This document shows, one piece after another, positions 26,296 through 38,870 of a DNA stretch of 64,000 nucleotides. A model generated the notes under the pieces. The model worked only from the letters and a program-made list of their open reading frames with translations, was not told where the DNA came from and ran no database searches. The stretch lies in contig NZ_BMZT01000002.1 in assembly GCF_014652935.1 (NCBI RefSeq), positions 310,001-374,000 on the forward strand. Reading direction: 5' to 3'. The translations under genes and the position numbers were made by a program. How positions within the stretch are numbered: the first letter of the stretch is position 1; each line of letters begins with the position of its first letter. The stretch comes from Luteimonas padinae. GTDB taxonomy: Bacteria > Pseudomonadota > Gammaproteobacteria > Xanthomonadales > Xanthomonadaceae.

Positions 26296-28890
26296 ATGTT
26301 GGAAGCCTATCGCCACCACGTGGCCGAACGCGCTGCGCTCGGCATCCCCGCGCTGCCGCTGACCGCGCAGCAGACCGCCGACGTCATCGAGCTGCTGAAG
26401 AACCCGCCGGCCGGCGAGGAGCAGTTCCTGCTCGACCTGCTGACCCACCGCGTGCCCGCGGGCGTGGACGATGCGGCCAAGGTCAAGGCCTCGTACCTGG
26501 CCGCCATCGCCTTCGGCAGCGAACAGAACGCGCTGATCAGCCGCGAGCGCGCCACGGAGCTGCTGGGCACGATGCTGGGTGGCTACAACGTCGCTCCGCT
26601 GGTCGAGCTGCTGGATGACGCGCGGCTGGGCGCCGTCGCCGCCGATGGCCTGAAGCACACCCTGCTGGTGTTCGATGCCTTCCACGACATCGAGGAGAAG
26701 GCGAAGGCCGGCAACGCCAACGCCCAGGCCGTGCTGCAGAGCTGGGCCGACGCCGAATGGTTCACCTCGAAGCCGGAGGTGCCGGAGTCGATGACCATCA
26801 CCGTGTTCAAGGTGCCGGGCGAGACCAATACCGACGACCTGTCGCCGGCGCCGGACGCCACCACGCGCCCGGACATCCCGATGCATGCGCTGGCGATGCT
26901 GAAGAACAAGCGCCCCGACGCGCCCTTCGTGCCGGAAGAAGACGGCAAGCGCGGCCCGATCCAGGAGATCCTGTCGCTGAAGGAGAAGGGGCATCTCGTC
27001 GCCTACGTCGGCGACGTGGTCGGCACCGGTTCCAGCCGCAAGTCGGCCACCAACAGCGTGCTGTGGTGGACCGGCGAGGACATCCCCTACATCCCGAACA
27101 AGCGCTTCGGCGGCGTCTGCCTGGGCTCGAAGATCGCGCCGATCTTCTACAACACGATGGAGGACGCCGGCGCGCTGCCGATCGAGCTCGACGTGTCGAA
27201 GATGGAGCACGGCGACGTGGTCGAGCTGCGTCCCTACGACGGCAAGGCGCTGAAGGGCGGCGAAGTGATCGCCGAGTTCGAGGTCAAGAGCGAAGTGCTG
27301 TTCGACGAGGTGCGCGCCGGCGGCCGCATCCCGCTGATCATCGGCCGCGGCCTGACCGCGCGGGCCCGCGAGTCGCTGGGCCTGCCCGCCACCGCGCTGT
27401 TCCGCCAGCCGGCCGCGCCCGCCGACACCGGCAAGGGGTTCACGCTCGCGCAGAAGATGGTCGGCCGCGCCTGCGGCCTGGCGGAGGGGCAGGGCGTTCG
27501 CCCGGGCACCTACTGCGAGCCGAAGATGACCACCGTCGGTTCGCAGGACACCACCGGCCCGATGACCCGCGACGAGCTGAAGGACCTGGCCTGCCTGGGC
27601 TTCTCGTCGGACCTGGTGATGCAGTCGTTCTGCCACACCGCGGCCTATCCGAAGCCGGTGGACGTGAAGACGCACCACACGCTGCCGGAGTTCATCTCCA
27701 CCCGCGGCGGCGTCTCGCTGCGCCCGGGCGACGGCATCATCCACAGCTGGCTCAACCGCATGCTGCTGCCCGACACCGTCGGCACTGGCGGCGACAGCCA
27801 CACTCGCTTCCCGATCGGCATTTCCTTCCCGGCGGGCTCGGGCCTGGTCGCTTTCGCCGCGGCGACGGGCGTGATGCCGCTGGACATGCCCGAATCGGTG
27901 CTGGTGCGCTTCAAGGGCCAGCTGCAGCCGGGCGTGACCCTGCGTGACCTGGTGCACGCGATCCCGCTGTACGCGATCAAGGCGGGCCTGCTGACGGTTG
28001 CCAAGCAGGGCAAGAAGAACATCTTCTCCGGCCGCATCCTGGAGATCGAAGGCCTGCCGGACCTGAAGATCGAGCAGGCCTTCGAGCTGGCCGACGCCTC
28101 CGCCGAGCGCTCCGCCGCTGGCTGCACCGTGCGTCTGGACAAGGCGCCGATCATCGAATACCTCACCAGCAACATCGTGCTGCTGAAGTGGATGATCGCC
28201 GAAGGCTACGCCGACGCCCGCACCCTGCAGCGCCGCATCGCCAAAATGGAGCAGTGGCTGGCCGACCCGCAGCTGCTCGAGCCCGATGCCGACGCCGAGT
28301 ACGCCGCGGTGATCGAGATCGACCTGGCCGAGATCGTCGAACCGATCGTGTGCTGCCCGAACGATCCGGACGATGCCAAGACCCTGTCCGACGTCGCCGG
28401 CGACACCATCGACGAGGTGTTCATCGGCTCGTGCATGACCAACATCGGCCACTTCCGCGCGGCTGCAAAGCTGCTGGAAGGCAAGCGCGACATCCCCACG
28501 CGCCTCTGGGTCGCGCCGCCGACCAGGATGGACGCCAGCGAGCTGACCAGGGAAGGCCACTACGGCACCTTCGGCGCCGCCGGCGCACGCATGGAGATGC
28601 CGGGCTGCTCGCTGTGCATGGGCAACCAGGCGCAGATCCGCGAGGGCGCCACCGCGATGTCGACCTCGACCCGCAACTTCCCGAACCGCCTGGGGCGCAA
28701 CACCAACGTCTACCTGGGCTCGGCGGAGCTGGCCGCGATCTGCTCGCGCCTGGGCCGCATCCCGACCCGCGAGGAGTACATGGAAGGCGTGGGCGTGATC
28801 AGCGACAAGGGCGCGGAGATCTACCGGTACATGAACTTCGATCAGATCGAGGAGTACCGCGAGGTGGCGGAAGGGGCGTCGGCGGCCTGA
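26296..28890 (+). CDS. acnB: Aconitate hydratase B
   Basis: Main TCA-cycle aconitase of many Proteobacteria. The 864-residue protein starts at ATG 26296 ([20 protein letters not shown]) and has the AcnB-specific order: N-terminal HEAT-like domain, swivel domain with [16 protein letters not shown] around residue 245, and the cluster domain with Cys in [12 protein letters not shown] and [10 protein letters not shown]. It is a second aconitase next to acnA, with only the vapBC pair between. Length is typical for AcnB. Confidence 0.96.
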   Translation: MLEAYRHHVAERAALGIPALPLTAQQTADVIELLKNPPAGEEQFLLDLLTHRVPAGVDDAAKVKASYLAAIAFGSEQNALISRERATELLGTMLGGYNVAPLVELLDDARLGAVAADGLKHTLLVFDAFHDIEEKAKAGNANAQAVLQSWADAEWFTSKPEVPESMTITVFKVPGETNTDDLSPAPDATTRPDIPMHALAMLKNKRPDAPFVPEEDGKRGPIQEILSLKEKGHLVAYVGDVVGTGSSRKSATNSVLWWTGEDIPYIPNKRFGGVCLGSKIAPIFYNTMEDAGALPIELDVSKMEHGDVVELRPYDGKALKGGEVIAEFEVKSEVLFDEVRAGGRIPLIIGRGLTARARESLGLPATALFRQPAAPADTGKGFTLAQKMVGRACGLAEGQGVRPGTYCEPKMTTVGSQDTTGPMTRDELKDLACLGFSSDLVMQSFCHTAAYPKPVDVKTHHTLPEFISTRGGVSLRPGDGIIHSWLNRMLLPDTVGTGGDSHTRFPIGISFPAGSGLVAFAAATGVMPLDMPESVLVRFKGQLQPGVTLRDLVHAIPLYAIKAGLLTVAKQGKKNIFSGRILEIEGLPDLKIEQAFELADASAERSAAGCTVRLDKAPIIEYLTSNIVLLKWMIAEGYADARTLQRRIAKMEQWLADPQLLEPDADAEYAAVIEIDLAEIVEPIVCCPNDPDDAKTLSDVAGDTIDEVFIGSCMTNIGHFRAAAKLLEGKRDIPTRLWVAPPTRMDASELTREGHYGTFGAAGARMEMPGCSLCMGNQAQIREGATAMSTSTRNFPNRLGRNTNVYLGSAELAAICSRLGRIPTREEYMEGVGVISDKGAEIYRYMNFDQIEEYREVAEGASAA

Positions 28891-28915
28891 CCGGCACGTC
28901 GCGTCGACTGCGGAA

Positions 28916-28942
28916 ACGCCCGGCATTGTCGGGCGTCTTCCG
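28916..28942 (+). terminator. Possible terminator after acnB
   Basis: Inverted repeat ACGCCCG-gcattgt-CGGGCGT followed by CTTCCG. The stem is 7 bp and the following tract is only weakly T-rich, so termination may be partial. Confidence 0.4.
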
Positions 28943-28968
28943 ATCAGCGTTCCAGTCTGGAGATTCAC

Positions 28969-29334
28969 ATGCGTGAAGGGCAACGGCGGATGTCAGCGGC
29001 CGGCAAACTCTTTTCCCTCGTCGCCCTGGTCGAAGCATTTACCTGGGCGGGGCTGCTCGTGGGCATGTACCTGAAGTACGTCAGCGGCACGACCGATCTT
29101 GGCGTCTGGCTGTTCGGCCGCCTCCACGGCGGCGCGTTCCTGCTCTACGTGGTCGTCGCGTTCGCCGCGGGTGTCAGGCTGCGTTGGCCGATGTGGGCCC
29201 TGCTGGTCGCGGTGCTTGCGGCGATCCCGCCGCTGGTGACCCTGCCACTCGAGTACTGGTTCCGCCGCCGCGGCCTGCTGTCGCAGGTGGTGATTGCAAG
29301 GAACCCCGGCCCAGAACTCACGGGGAAGGCCTGA
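28969..29334 (+). CDS. DUF3817-family small membrane protein
   Basis: A 121-residue protein with three hydrophobic segments: LFSLVALVEAFTWAGLLVGM, AFLLYVVVAFAAGVRL and ALLVAVLAAIPPLVTLPLEY, then a basic segment FRRRGLL. The pattern of an N-terminal E-A-x-T/S-W motif inside the first helix, a KY motif (YLKYVSG), and an RLHGGAF segment fits DUF3817, whose function is not known. ATG 28969 has GGAG 6 bases upstream; ATG 28990 is an alternative start 7 codons in. Confidence 0.75.
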   Translation: MREGQRRMSAAGKLFSLVALVEAFTWAGLLVGMYLKYVSGTTDLGVWLFGRLHGGAFLLYVVVAFAAGVRLRWPMWALLVAVLAAIPPLVTLPLEYWFRRRGLLSQVVIARNPGPELTGKA

Positions 29335-29401
29335 CGGAAACCGGGCTGCGCAGCGGCTTCGCGCTGCAGGCAGCATGAAACGCGCAGTTGCCAGGCTGCG
29401 C

Positions 29402-30319
29402 TCAGCCGGAAACCTGCAGCAGCACCAGCCGCCACAGCGGCAAGGTCACCAGCGACAGCACGATCCCGTACCCCACGATCGCAGCCGCCAATCGCGGCGC
29501 CAGCCCATGCGTGATCGCCAGCGCGGCGGCGGTGATCATCGGCGGCATCGCGGTTTCCAGCACGCCCACCTGCAGCACGTCGCCACGCATGCCCAGCAGC
29601 CAGGCCACCGGCAGCGAAAGCAGAGGCAACAGCACCAGCTTCAGCGCCAGCCCGGTCGCCAGCGGCGCGATCTCGTCGCGCGGCAGGCGCAGCTGGATGC
29701 CCAGGCCCACGGCCAGCATCACCAGCATCACCAGTACGCCGGACAGGCGCTCCAACGCGAGGGCGATCCACTGCGGCGGCTGCTCCGGCATCAGCGTGAG
29801 TCCGAACACCAGCGCCCAGATCGGCGGGAAACGGACGATGCGCAGCGCGATCGCCCGCGCCGACGGCGCGCTGTCGCCGCTGCCGCGCGCCAGCACGATC
29901 ATGCCGACGGTGGACAGCAGCAGGAAGGTGCCGAACTGGTCGTAGACCACGGCATAGGGAATGGCCTGCCCGCCGAGCAGCGCCTCGACCATCGGGAAGC
30001 CGACATAGCTGGTGTTGCCGAGCATCGTCAGCAGCACCAGCACCACCATTTCATCGCGCCGGAAATGCAGCCAGCGTGACGCGAGCTGCACCATGGCCCA
30101 CGCCACGCCGGCCACCAGCCACGGCAGCGCCGCCAGCGCGAACAGCGACACGTCGAAGCGCAGCTTCGGCACGTTGAGCAGGATCGCCGCCGGCAGGCAG
30201 ACGTAGAGCACCAGCAGGTTCAACGTTTCCGCCGCGTTGGCCGGCAGCACGCGCAGGCGCGCGAACACCATGCCCAAGGCCAGCATCGCGAGCATCAACG
30301 CAAACGCATCAAAGGCCAT
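29402..30319 (-). CDS. AEC-family transporter (auxin efflux carrier-like permease)
   Basis: A 305-residue permease with about ten membrane segments in the two-times-five AEC arrangement. Typical family marks are NLLVLYVCLPAAILLNVP near the N-terminus and the mid-protein TMLGNTSYVGFPMVEALLG, which carries the conserved N-x-x-x-x-G-x-P sequence. Bacterial members export or import dicarboxylates such as malate or malonate; the substrate cannot be told here. It is on the opposite strand to the gene before it and about 65 bases from hflD, which is in the same direction upstream. Confidence 0.85.
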   Translation of the reverse strand: MAFDAFALMLAMLALGMVFARLRVLPANAAETLNLLVLYVCLPAAILLNVPKLRFDVSLFALAALPWLVAGVAWAMVQLASRWLHFRRDEMVVLVLLTMLGNTSYVGFPMVEALLGGQAIPYAVVYDQFGTFLLLSTVGMIVLARGSGDSAPSARAIALRIVRFPPIWALVFGLTLMPEQPPQWIALALERLSGVLVMLVMLAVGLGIQLRLPRDEIAPLATGLALKLVLLPLLSLPVAWLLGMRGDVLQVGVLETAMPPMITAAALAITHGLAPRLAAAIVGYGIVLSLVTLPLWRLVLLQVSG

Positions 30320-30384
30320 CAGTAGTCCGCGTCAACCCGTTCTGATTCGCGCGAATCCGTGGCTGAAAGTGCTTCCGCAACTCT

Positions 30385-30993
30385 TCAGCCCAGCAGATCC
30401 TCCACCGCCCGCGCCATCGCGCCGCGCTGGAACAGGAAGTCCCAGGGGCTGCCGCCGGACTGCCGCCACAGCACCGCCGAGCGCAGCGCCGCCAGCAGCA
30501 TCGCCCGGATCTCGGCCACGATCGCGGCCTGGCCCAGGTAGTGCGGGTTGCCCTGCACCAGCACGCGCGGGCGCAGGTGGCTGACGGTATCCGCGTAGAG
30601 CGCGCCGAGCTTCGTCAGCACCTCCGGATGCGCGGTGCCCAGGCGCCCGGCGTCGTGGCGGGCGGCGAGGATCCCCTCGTGCACGCGGCGCGCGATGTCG
30701 TCGTCCTGGACGAAGCGGCGCTCGAGCTGGGTCACCGCCAGCGCGAGCTTCGGCAGCAGGGGGTCCTGGCCCTTGTTGGCCAGGTAGTCGCGCACCAGCA
30801 TCAGGCCGGGGCGAACGTTGGGCACGCCGCCGTAGACGTCCGCGGCCGAGTCGGCGTCGATGCGGAACACGCTGCCCAGCGCTGTTTCGAGCACGGTGCC
30901 TTCGGCCTGGCCGGTCTCGGCCACGCGGCGCACCTGGCGCAGGGCCTGGGCCAGGCCAGCCAGCGCCAGCATGCGGTCGTGCATGTCGCTCAT
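30385..30993 (-). CDS. hflD: HflD homologue (high-frequency lysogenization protein)
   Basis: A 202-residue, mostly helical peripheral membrane protein. In E. coli HflD binds the phage lambda CII activator; its housekeeping role is unclear. Recognised by the family N-terminus [20 protein letters not shown], the [16 protein letters not shown] block and by position directly after mnmA, an arrangement conserved in gammaproteobacteria. The ATG overlaps the mnmA stop by ATGA, so the two are co-translated. Confidence 0.88.
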   Translation of the reverse strand: MSDMHDRMLALAGLAQALRQVRRVAETGQAEGTVLETALGSVFRIDADSAADVYGGVPNVRPGLMLVRDYLANKGQDPLLPKLALAVTQLERRFVQDDDIARRVHEGILAARHDAGRLGTAHPEVLTKLGALYADTVSHLRPRVLVQGNPHYLGQAAIVAEIRAMLLAALRSAVLWRQSGGSPWDFLFQRGAMARAVEDLLG

Positions 30994-32105
30994 GCCGGGG
31001 CCCCCGTGCCGTGGGCGGCAGGGGCGTCGGTGGACGCGATCACCGCGCCGCCCAGACAGGCCTCGCCCTGGTACAGCACCACGGACTGGCCCGGGGTCAC
31101 GGCGCGCTGGGGTCGCAGGAAGGCGACCTGCAGGGTCCCGGTATCGTCAACGCTCACTTCGCATGGCTCCTCTGGCTGCCGGTAGCGCGTCTGCGCCGTG
31201 CAGCTGAAACGGGTGGACGGCGGCGCGCCGGCGATCCAGTGTGCGGCTTCGCTGCGCAGGCTGCGTGACATCAGGTATGGGCTGTCGTGGCCCTGGTCAA
31301 CCGTCAGCACGTTGGTGGCGACGTCCTTGCCGACCACGTACCAGGGCTTGTCGTCGAAGCCGCGGCGGCCGCCGATGTGCAGGCCCTCGCGCTGGCCGAG
31401 GGTGTAGTAGAACACGCCGGGATGTTCGCCCACGTCCTGGCCGTCGGGCGTGCGGATCGCGCCTGGCCGGGCCGGCAGGTACTGGCCGAGGAATTCGCGG
31501 AAGTCGCGCTCGCCGACGAAGCAGATGCCGGTCGAATCCTTCTTGGCGGCGGTCGGAAGCCCGGCGGCCGCGGCCATCGCGCGCACTTCGTCCTTGTGCA
31601 GGTGGCCCAGCGGGAAGAGGGTCGCCGCCAGCTGCTCCTGTCCCAGCTGGTGCAGGAAGTAGCTCTGGTCCTTGCCGCGGTCGGCCGCGCGCAGCAGGCG
31701 CCAGCGGCCGCCCGCGAAGTCGACGCGGGCGTAGTGTCCGGTGGCGATGCGCGCCGCGCCCAGCTCGCGGACAGCGTCGAGGAAATGCTTGAACTTGATC
31801 TCGCGGTTGCACAGCACGTCCGGATTCGGCGTGCGCCCGGCGGCGTACTCGGCCAGGAAATGCTCGAACACACCTGCCCAGTACTCGCCCGAGAAGTCGC
31901 GGAAGTGGATCGGGATGCCGAGCCGCCCACAGACCGCGACGGCGTCGCGGCGGTCCTCGTCGGCGCGGCAGTGGCCGCTGCCGTCGTCGGCCCAGTTGTC
32001 CATGAACAGTCCGGCGATCGCGACCCCGGCGTCGCGCAGCACCAGTGCGGCGACCGAGGAGTCCACGCCGCCGGACATGCCGACGATGGCGTCGGGCGCC
32101 GCCAT
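30990..32105 (-). CDS. mnmA: tRNA-specific 2-thiouridylase MnmA
   Basis: Thiolates U34 of tRNAs for Lys, Glu and Gln using ATP and persulfide sulfur relayed by Tus proteins. The 371-residue protein has the PP-loop [12 protein letters not shown] at residues 9-20, the first catalytic Cys in [12 protein letters not shown], and the second in [15 protein letters not shown] 32105 overlaps the NUDIX stop by one base (TGATG) and the end overlaps hflD, giving a NUDIX-mnmA-hflD operon. Confidence 0.96.
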   Translation of the reverse strand: MAAPDAIVGMSGGVDSSVAALVLRDAGVAIAGLFMDNWADDGSGHCRADEDRRDAVAVCGRLGIPIHFRDFSGEYWAGVFEHFLAEYAAGRTPNPDVLCNREIKFKHFLDAVRELGAARIATGHYARVDFAGGRWRLLRAADRGKDQSYFLHQLGQEQLAATLFPLGHLHKDEVRAMAAAAGLPTAAKKDSTGICFVGERDFREFLGQYLPARPGAIRTPDGQDVGEHPGVFYYTLGQREGLHIGGRRGFDDKPWYVVGKDVATNVLTVDQGHDSPYLMSRSLRSEAAHWIAGAPPSTRFSCTAQTRYRQPEEPCEVSVDDTGTLQVAFLRPQRAVTPGQSVVLYQGEACLGGAVIASTDAPAAHGTGAPA

Positions 32106-32584
32106 CAGCGCACCGAGCGCAGCAGCGACAGCGGCTGCCGGCTGCCGGCCAGGTGGTCGGCGACGACCTGCCAGACCAGCGGACTGCGGTGACGGGCGGC
32201 CTCGGCCTGCAGCTCCGCCGGCGTCAGCCAGAGGGCACGCACGATGCCTTCGTCCAGCTCGCGCGCCGGATCGTGCGACAGCGGGCGCGCGGCGAAGGCG
32301 AAGCGCAGGTAGTGCCGCCCGGGGCTGCCGTCGGGCAGGGTGGGCGAGGTCCACTGGTAGGCGCCGATGAACGCGGTGGGCTCGACCGTCCAGCCCGACT
32401 CCTCCAGCGTTTCGCGCACGGCGGCGTCGACCAGGTCCTCGTCCGGTTCCAGATGGCCGGCGGGCTGGTTGAGCACGAGGCGGCCGCCGGAGCGCTCCTC
32501 CACGCACAGCACGCGGCCGCCGTCGACCACCACCGTGGCGACGGTGACATCGGGCTGCCAGAACCGTCCCTGCCGGTAGGTCAT
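32105..32584 (-). CDS. NUDIX hydrolase (NudJ-like)
   Basis: A 159-residue phosphohydrolase. The NUDIX box GX5EX7REXXEEXG is complete: it begins at [20 protein letters not shown] and ends in SGW. Homologues beside mnmA are NudJ-type enzymes that act on nucleoside and thiamine-pyrimidine pyrophosphates; this assignment rests mainly on context. ATG 32584 ([16 protein letters not shown]) is the family-like start; the frame continues upstream without conserved sequence. First gene of the mnmA-hflD operon, divergent from clpS. Confidence 0.85.
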   Translation of the reverse strand: MTYRQGRFWQPDVTVATVVVDGGRVLCVEERSGGRLVLNQPAGHLEPDEDLVDAAVRETLEESGWTVEPTAFIGAYQWTSPTLPDGSPGRHYLRFAFAARPLSHDPARELDEGIVRALWLTPAELQAEAARHRSPLVWQVVADHLAGSRQPLSLLRSVR

Positions 32585-32724
32585 GGACGGCCTGGTCCAC
32601 GCGCGTGGCAGCGCGCCGGGCGGTGGCGGTGGAACGGCATCGGGCGGGCAGGGCGCATGCGGCAACCGGTCTGGAATGGCTCATTTTCGCCCGCCGGCAT
32701 GGGGCCGTCCACCGGGCGCACCGG

Positions 32725-32730
32725 TATAAT
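32725..32730 (+). promoter_or_regulatory. -10 promoter element of clpS
   Basis: A perfect TATAAT ends 7 bases before the clpS ATG at 32738. A start at the usual distance would fall on or next to the ATG, so the clpS transcript is probably leaderless. No strong -35 is seen. Confidence 0.55.
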
Positions 32731-32737
32731 CACGGCC

Positions 32738-33058
32738 ATGAGCCACCATGCAGGACACGAGCGCGACCACGGCGTCGCCGTCGAGACCGGTCGCCCCGAG
32801 CTGGCGCGGCCGCCGCTGTACTCGGTCCTGCTGCTGAACGACGACTACACGCCGATGGATTTCGTGGTCGAAGTGCTGGTCCGCTTCTTCGGCATGGACA
32901 TCGAGCGCGCCACCCAGGTGATGCTGCACGTCCACACCCGCGGCCGCGGCGTCTGCGGTGTGTTCACCCGCGACGTGGCCGAGTCCAAGGTCGCCCAGGT
33001 CAACGAGTACGCCCGCCTGAACCAGCATCCGCTGCTGGCGACCGCCGAGAAGGCCTGA
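32738..33058 (+). CDS. clpS: ATP-dependent Clp protease adaptor ClpS
   Basis: Adaptor that delivers N-end-rule substrates to ClpAP. The 106-residue product has the conserved core [20 protein letters not shown], with the substrate-pocket Asp-Asp pair and Met, and the [20 protein letters not shown] block that contacts the ClpA N-domain. An N-terminal 25-residue flexible tail precedes the core, as in the family. clpA follows after 230 bases with its own ribosome site. Confidence 0.97.
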   Translation: MSHHAGHERDHGVAVETGRPELARPPLYSVLLLNDDYTPMDFVVEVLVRFFGMDIERATQVMLHVHTRGRGVCGVFTRDVAESKVAQVNEYARLNQHPLLATAEKA

Positions 33059-33288
33059 CCCGCGGCGGCGGGTTGCCCGCTGTCCTTCGTCCACCACCCG
33101 ATCCTCATGCCCGCATGGGGCACGATGACGCGCAGGTCGTCGTCGCGGGCGCCGCGCCGGCGGCAACGGCCATCGGCGGCGCTTGCCAAGCCCGCGCGCA
33201 AAGGCCTACAACGGGTGCAAGGACCGGCATGGAATTCGCTGCCCGCGCCCCCATCTGGTCCATAGTGAAATCCGGAGGCAGACGCCCC

Positions 33289-35568
<2,280 letters not shown>

Positions 35569-35659
35569 CGGCGCCGCGCCCTCGCCAGTATCCCGGCGCG
35601 GGCGTGACTGACCGGCCGGCGTTCGACCGATGGCACGGGCCGAAATGCTCGCGTGGGGA

Positions 35660-35690
35660 TTGCACTCTGCAACAATCCTTGTATAGTTGT
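35660..35690 (+). promoter_or_regulatory. Promoter and candidate operator of the ars operon
   Basis: A -35 TTGCAC (35660-35665) and -10 TATAGT (35682-35687) are 16 bases apart, so transcription would start at or next to the arsR ATG at 35695. A short inverted repeat ACAA-TCC-TTGT (35672-35682) lies in the spacer and touches the -10, where ArsR binding would block polymerase. Confidence 0.55.
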
Positions 35691-35694
35691 AATC

Positions 35695-35997
35695 ATGGAC
35701 GATGAATCCGCCGTCTCCGCGCTGTCCGCCCTCGCGCATGCCGACCGCCTGGCCGCCTTCCGCCTGCTGGTTCGCGCCGGCTTCGAGGGCGTGCCTTCGG
35801 GCGCGATCGCCGAGGCACTGTCGATTCCGGCGACGCGCATGAGCTTCCACCTGGCGACGCTCGAGCGCGCGGGCCTGCTGCGCTGCTGGCGCGATGGCAG
35901 GCACGTCCGCTACGCCGCCAGCTACGACGACATGCGCGAGCTGCTGGCCTTCCTCACCGCAGACTGCTGCAACGGCAATCCCGAAATCTGTGCATGA
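35695..35997 (+). CDS. arsR: ArsR-family arsenic-responsive repressor
   Basis: A 100-residue winged-helix repressor, first gene of the arsenic operon. The recognition helix region is SIPATRMSFHLATLERAGLL (residues 43-62). The metalloid site appears to be C-terminal: Cys91, Cys92 and Cys99 in DCCNGNPEICA, like the C-terminal As(III) site described for Acidithiobacillus-type ArsR rather than the alpha-3 site of plasmid R773. ATG 35695 is chosen because an upstream ATG at 35653 reads through the promoter. Confidence 0.88.
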   Translation: MDDESAVSALSALAHADRLAAFRLLVRAGFEGVPSGAIAEALSIPATRMSFHLATLERAGLLRCWRDGRHVRYAASYDDMRELLAFLTADCCNGNPEICA

Positions 35998-36032
35998 GCA
36001 TTTCCGAACAGCTCCTGGCCTGAGGCACCGGC

Positions 36033-36446
36033 ATGGCGATCACGATCTACCACAATCCCGCCTGCGGCACGTCCCGCAACACCCTCGAAATGCTGCGCCA
36101 GTCCGGCGAGCACCCCCAGGTCATCGAATACCTGCGGACACCGCCCTCGCGCGAACGGTTGCTGGAGTTGATCGCCGCGATGGGCATCTCGCCGCGCGAA
36201 GTCCTGCGCGAGAAAGGCACGCCGTATGCGGAACTCGGGCTGGATGACCCAGCGCTCCTCGACGAGGACCTGGTAGACGCGATGCTGGCGCATCCGATCC
36301 TGATCAACCGCCCGATTGTGGTCACCCGTCGCGGTGCGGCACTCTGCCGGCCGCCCGAAAAGGTGCTTGCGCTGCTCGACCATCCGGTGGCGTCGTTCAC
36401 GAAGGAAGACGGCGAAGTGGTCACTGCAGGCGGGACGTTGACGTGA
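36033..36446 (+). CDS. arsC: Arsenate reductase, glutaredoxin-dependent
   Basis: Reduces arsenate to arsenite for export. The 137-residue thioredoxin-fold protein has the active-site Cys in [16 protein letters not shown] (Cys11) and the oxyanion-binding arginine in [17 protein letters not shown]. These features are those of the E. coli/R773-type ArsC. Its stop overlaps the arsH GTG start (GTGA). Confidence 0.95.
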   Translation: MAITIYHNPACGTSRNTLEMLRQSGEHPQVIEYLRTPPSRERLLELIAAMGISPREVLREKGTPYAELGLDDPALLDEDLVDAMLAHPILINRPIVVTRRGAALCRPPEKVLALLDHPVASFTKEDGEVVTAGGTLT

Positions 36447-37168
36447 GCGATCCGGTTCTGATGGATCTGCCGAACATCGACCCCGCGCAGCTCGCCCCGA
36501 TCGACGTGGACGCGCTGGCCGCCCCGGGCGATCCGGTGCACCCGCCATGCATCCTGATTCTTTACGGTTCGCTGCGCGAGCGTTCCTATTCGAGGCTGCT
36601 GGCCGAGGAAGCCGGCCGGCTCCTGCGCTGGTACGGCTGCGAGGTGCGAATCTTCGATCCACGCGATCTGCCGCTGCCCGACGGCGCGCCTGCGGACCAT
36701 CCGAAGGTGGCCGAGCTGCGGGAACTCGCCGACTGGTCGGAGGGCATGGTGTGGATCAGCCCGGAGCGCCACGGCGCCATGACCGGAATCATGAAGGCGC
36801 AAATCGACTGGATTCCGCTGTCCCAGGGCGCGAAGCGGCCGACGCAGGGCAAGACGCTCGCGGTGATGCAAGTGTCCGGAGGCTCGCAGAGCTTCAACGC
36901 CGTCAACCAGCTGCGCGTGCTCGGCCGCTGGATGCGCATGGTGACGATCCCGAACCAGTCGTCGGTTGCGAAGGCCTACCAGGAATTCGACGAGGCCGGC
37001 CGCATGAAGCCGTCGGCCTTCTACCAGCGCGTCGTCGACGTGTGCGAGGAGCTGGTCAAGTTCACCTGGCTCGTGCGCGGCCGATCGGCCTACCTGACCG
37101 ACCGCTATTCCGAGCGGGTCGAGACCGCCGAAGAGTTGTCCAGCCGCGTCGACCAGCGCGCCATCTGA
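36443..37168 (+). CDS. arsH: ArsH, NADPH-dependent FMN reductase / organoarsenical oxidase
   Basis: A 241-residue flavodoxin-fold protein. ArsH family members oxidise trivalent organoarsenicals and protect from oxidative stress. The flavin loop is [15 protein letters not shown] (residues about 39-53), and the conserved [19 protein letters not shown] and [20 protein letters not shown] blocks are present. The N-terminal extension of about 35 residues is typical. Start GTG 36443 overlaps arsC. Confidence 0.95.
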   Translation: MSDPVLMDLPNIDPAQLAPIDVDALAAPGDPVHPPCILILYGSLRERSYSRLLAEEAGRLLRWYGCEVRIFDPRDLPLPDGAPADHPKVAELRELADWSEGMVWISPERHGAMTGIMKAQIDWIPLSQGAKRPTQGKTLAVMQVSGGSQSFNAVNQLRVLGRWMRMVTIPNQSSVAKAYQEFDEAGRMKPSAFYQRVVDVCEELVKFTWLVRGRSAYLTDRYSERVETAEELSSRVDQRAI

Positions 37169-37186
37169 CCTCGGCGGAAGCGCACC

Positions 37187-38491
37187 ATGCTTGCCCTCGC
37201 GATCTTCATTGTGACCCTGGTGTTCGTCGTCTGGCAGCCGCGCGGGCTCGGCATTGGCTGGTCGGCGCTCGCCGGCGCCGGCGTCGCCCTGGCAACGGGC
37301 GTCGTAGGCTGGGACGACGTCGGTACGGTATGGGGCATCGTCTGGGATGCCACGTTCACCTTCGTTGCGCTGATCGTGATCTCCGTGATTCTGGACGAGG
37401 CCGGGTTCTTCGCCTGGGCGGCCCTGCACGTGGCGCGCTGGGGCGGCGGCAACGGCCGCAAGCTGTTTCCGCTGGTCGTTCTGCTCGGGGCCGCGATCGC
37501 CGCCATGTTCGCCAACGACGGTGCGGCCCTGCTGCTGACGCCGATCGTGCTGGCGATCCTGCTGCGACTGGATTTCCCGGCGGCTGGCGCGATGGCCTTC
37601 ACCGTCACCTGTGGCTTCATCGCCGATACGGCCAGCCTGCCGCTCGTGGTGTCGAACCTGGTCAACATCGTCACCGCCAATTACTTCGGCATTCCCTTCG
37701 GCAGGTATGCCTCCGTCATGGTGCCGGTGAACCTGGTTTCGGTCGCCGTGACGCTGCTGGTGCTCTGGCTCTGGTTCCGTCGTGACATTCCTGCTCGATA
37801 TCGCCTCGAGGCGCTGGAAGAGCCGCGGCAGGCGATCCGGGACCCGGCGATCTTCCGGTCCGCGTTTCCGCTGCTCGCCCTGCTGTTGATCGCGTACTTC
37901 GTGACCGCTCCGTTCGGCGTTCCGATCGCGCTGGTCACGAGCGTCGCAGCGGTACTCATGATGGCGATTGCCGGCCGCTGGGGCAGCGGCGGCCGCGGCG
38001 CGGGCATCGGCCTGACGAAGGTCCTGCTCGGCGCGCCCTGGCAGATCGTGCTGTTCTCGCTGGGCATGTACCTGGTCGTCTACGGCCTCGGGAATGCCTG
38101 GCTCACCAGCGCGTCCACGGCCGTCCTGACCTGGCTTGCCGCGCAGGGCTCGCTCGTGGCCACGATCGGGACCGGCGTTGCCGTCGCCATCCTCGCCTCG
38201 GTGATGAACAACATGCCGGCGACGCTCGTCGGTGCTCTGGCCATCGACGCGGCCGAAGTGCCGGCGCTGACCAGGGAATTGATGATCTACGCCAACGTCG
38301 TCGGCAATGACCTCGGCCCGAAGCTCACGCCGATCGGCTCGCTCGCGACGCTGCTGTGGCTCCACGTGCTGGCGGGCAAGGGCCAGCGGATCACGTGGGG
38401 CCAGTACATGAAGGTCGGGCTGATCCTGACTCCGCCCGTACTGCTGGCGACCCTGATCGCGCTCTGGATCTGGCTGCCGCTTGCACAGTGA
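37187..38491 (+). CDS. arsB: Arsenite efflux pump ArsB
   Basis: A 434-residue inner-membrane arsenite/proton antiporter with about twelve membrane segments. Recognised by family blocks MFANDGAALLLTPIVLAILL (residues 106-125), FIADTASLPLVVSNLVNIV and SVMNNMPATLVGALAI. It follows arsH by 18 bases and ends the operon at a strong terminator. ArsB is of the classical R773 type, not Acr3. Confidence 0.94.
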   Translation: MLALAIFIVTLVFVVWQPRGLGIGWSALAGAGVALATGVVGWDDVGTVWGIVWDATFTFVALIVISVILDEAGFFAWAALHVARWGGGNGRKLFPLVVLLGAAIAAMFANDGAALLLTPIVLAILLRLDFPAAGAMAFTVTCGFIADTASLPLVVSNLVNIVTANYFGIPFGRYASVMVPVNLVSVAVTLLVLWLWFRRDIPARYRLEALEEPRQAIRDPAIFRSAFPLLALLLIAYFVTAPFGVPIALVTSVAAVLMMAIAGRWGSGGRGAGIGLTKVLLGAPWQIVLFSLGMYLVVYGLGNAWLTSASTAVLTWLAAQGSLVATIGTGVAVAILASVMNNMPATLVGALAIDAAEVPALTRELMIYANVVGNDLGPKLTPIGSLATLLWLHVLAGKGQRITWGQYMKVGLILTPPVLLATLIALWIWLPLAQ

Positions 38492-38515
38492 GCGAAGCCG
38501 GCAGGCCTACGAATG

Positions 38516-38542
38516 AAAAAGGCGGCCTTCGGGCCGCCTTTT
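38516..38542. terminator. Bidirectional terminator between arsB and infA
   Basis: GGCGGCC-TTCG-GGCCGCC is a 7-bp stem closed by a UUCG tetraloop, flanked by AAAAA on one side and TTTT on the other. It can end the rightward ars transcript and the leftward infA transcript. Confidence 0.85.
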
Positions 38543-38562
38543 CTTCCGGCGCGCCGCGCGCC

Positions 38563-38781
38563 TTACTTCATGCGATAGGTGATGCGACCCTTGGTGAGGT
38601 CGTAGGGGGTCATTTCGACCTTGACCCTGTCGCCGGTGAGGATGCGGATGTAGTTCTTGCGCATGCGCCCGGAGATGTGGGCGATGATCTCGTGCCCGTT
38701 CTCAAGCTTCACGCGGAACATCGTGTTCGGAAGGGTTTCCGACACCGCTCCCTCGAATTCAATGACGTCGTCTTTCGCCAT
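38563..38781 (-). CDS. infA: Translation initiation factor IF-1
   Basis: A 72-residue OB-fold protein that binds the ribosomal A site during initiation. The sequence starts [20 protein letters not shown] and ends [15 protein letters not shown], the standard family length and ends. aat lies 90 bases upstream on the same strand, the same infA-aat neighbourhood as in many gammaproteobacteria. Confidence 0.98.
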   Translation of the reverse strand: MAKDDVIEFEGAVSETLPNTMFRVKLENGHEIIAHISGRMRKNYIRILTGDRVKVEMTPYDLTKGRITYRMK

Positions 38782-38870
38782 GCGTCCTGTACTGACCATT
38801 GCTGTGGGTCGGGCGCAAGGCCCGCAAGACGGCAATTGTCGCACGGACGGCCGTCCCGCGCAAAAGTTCC

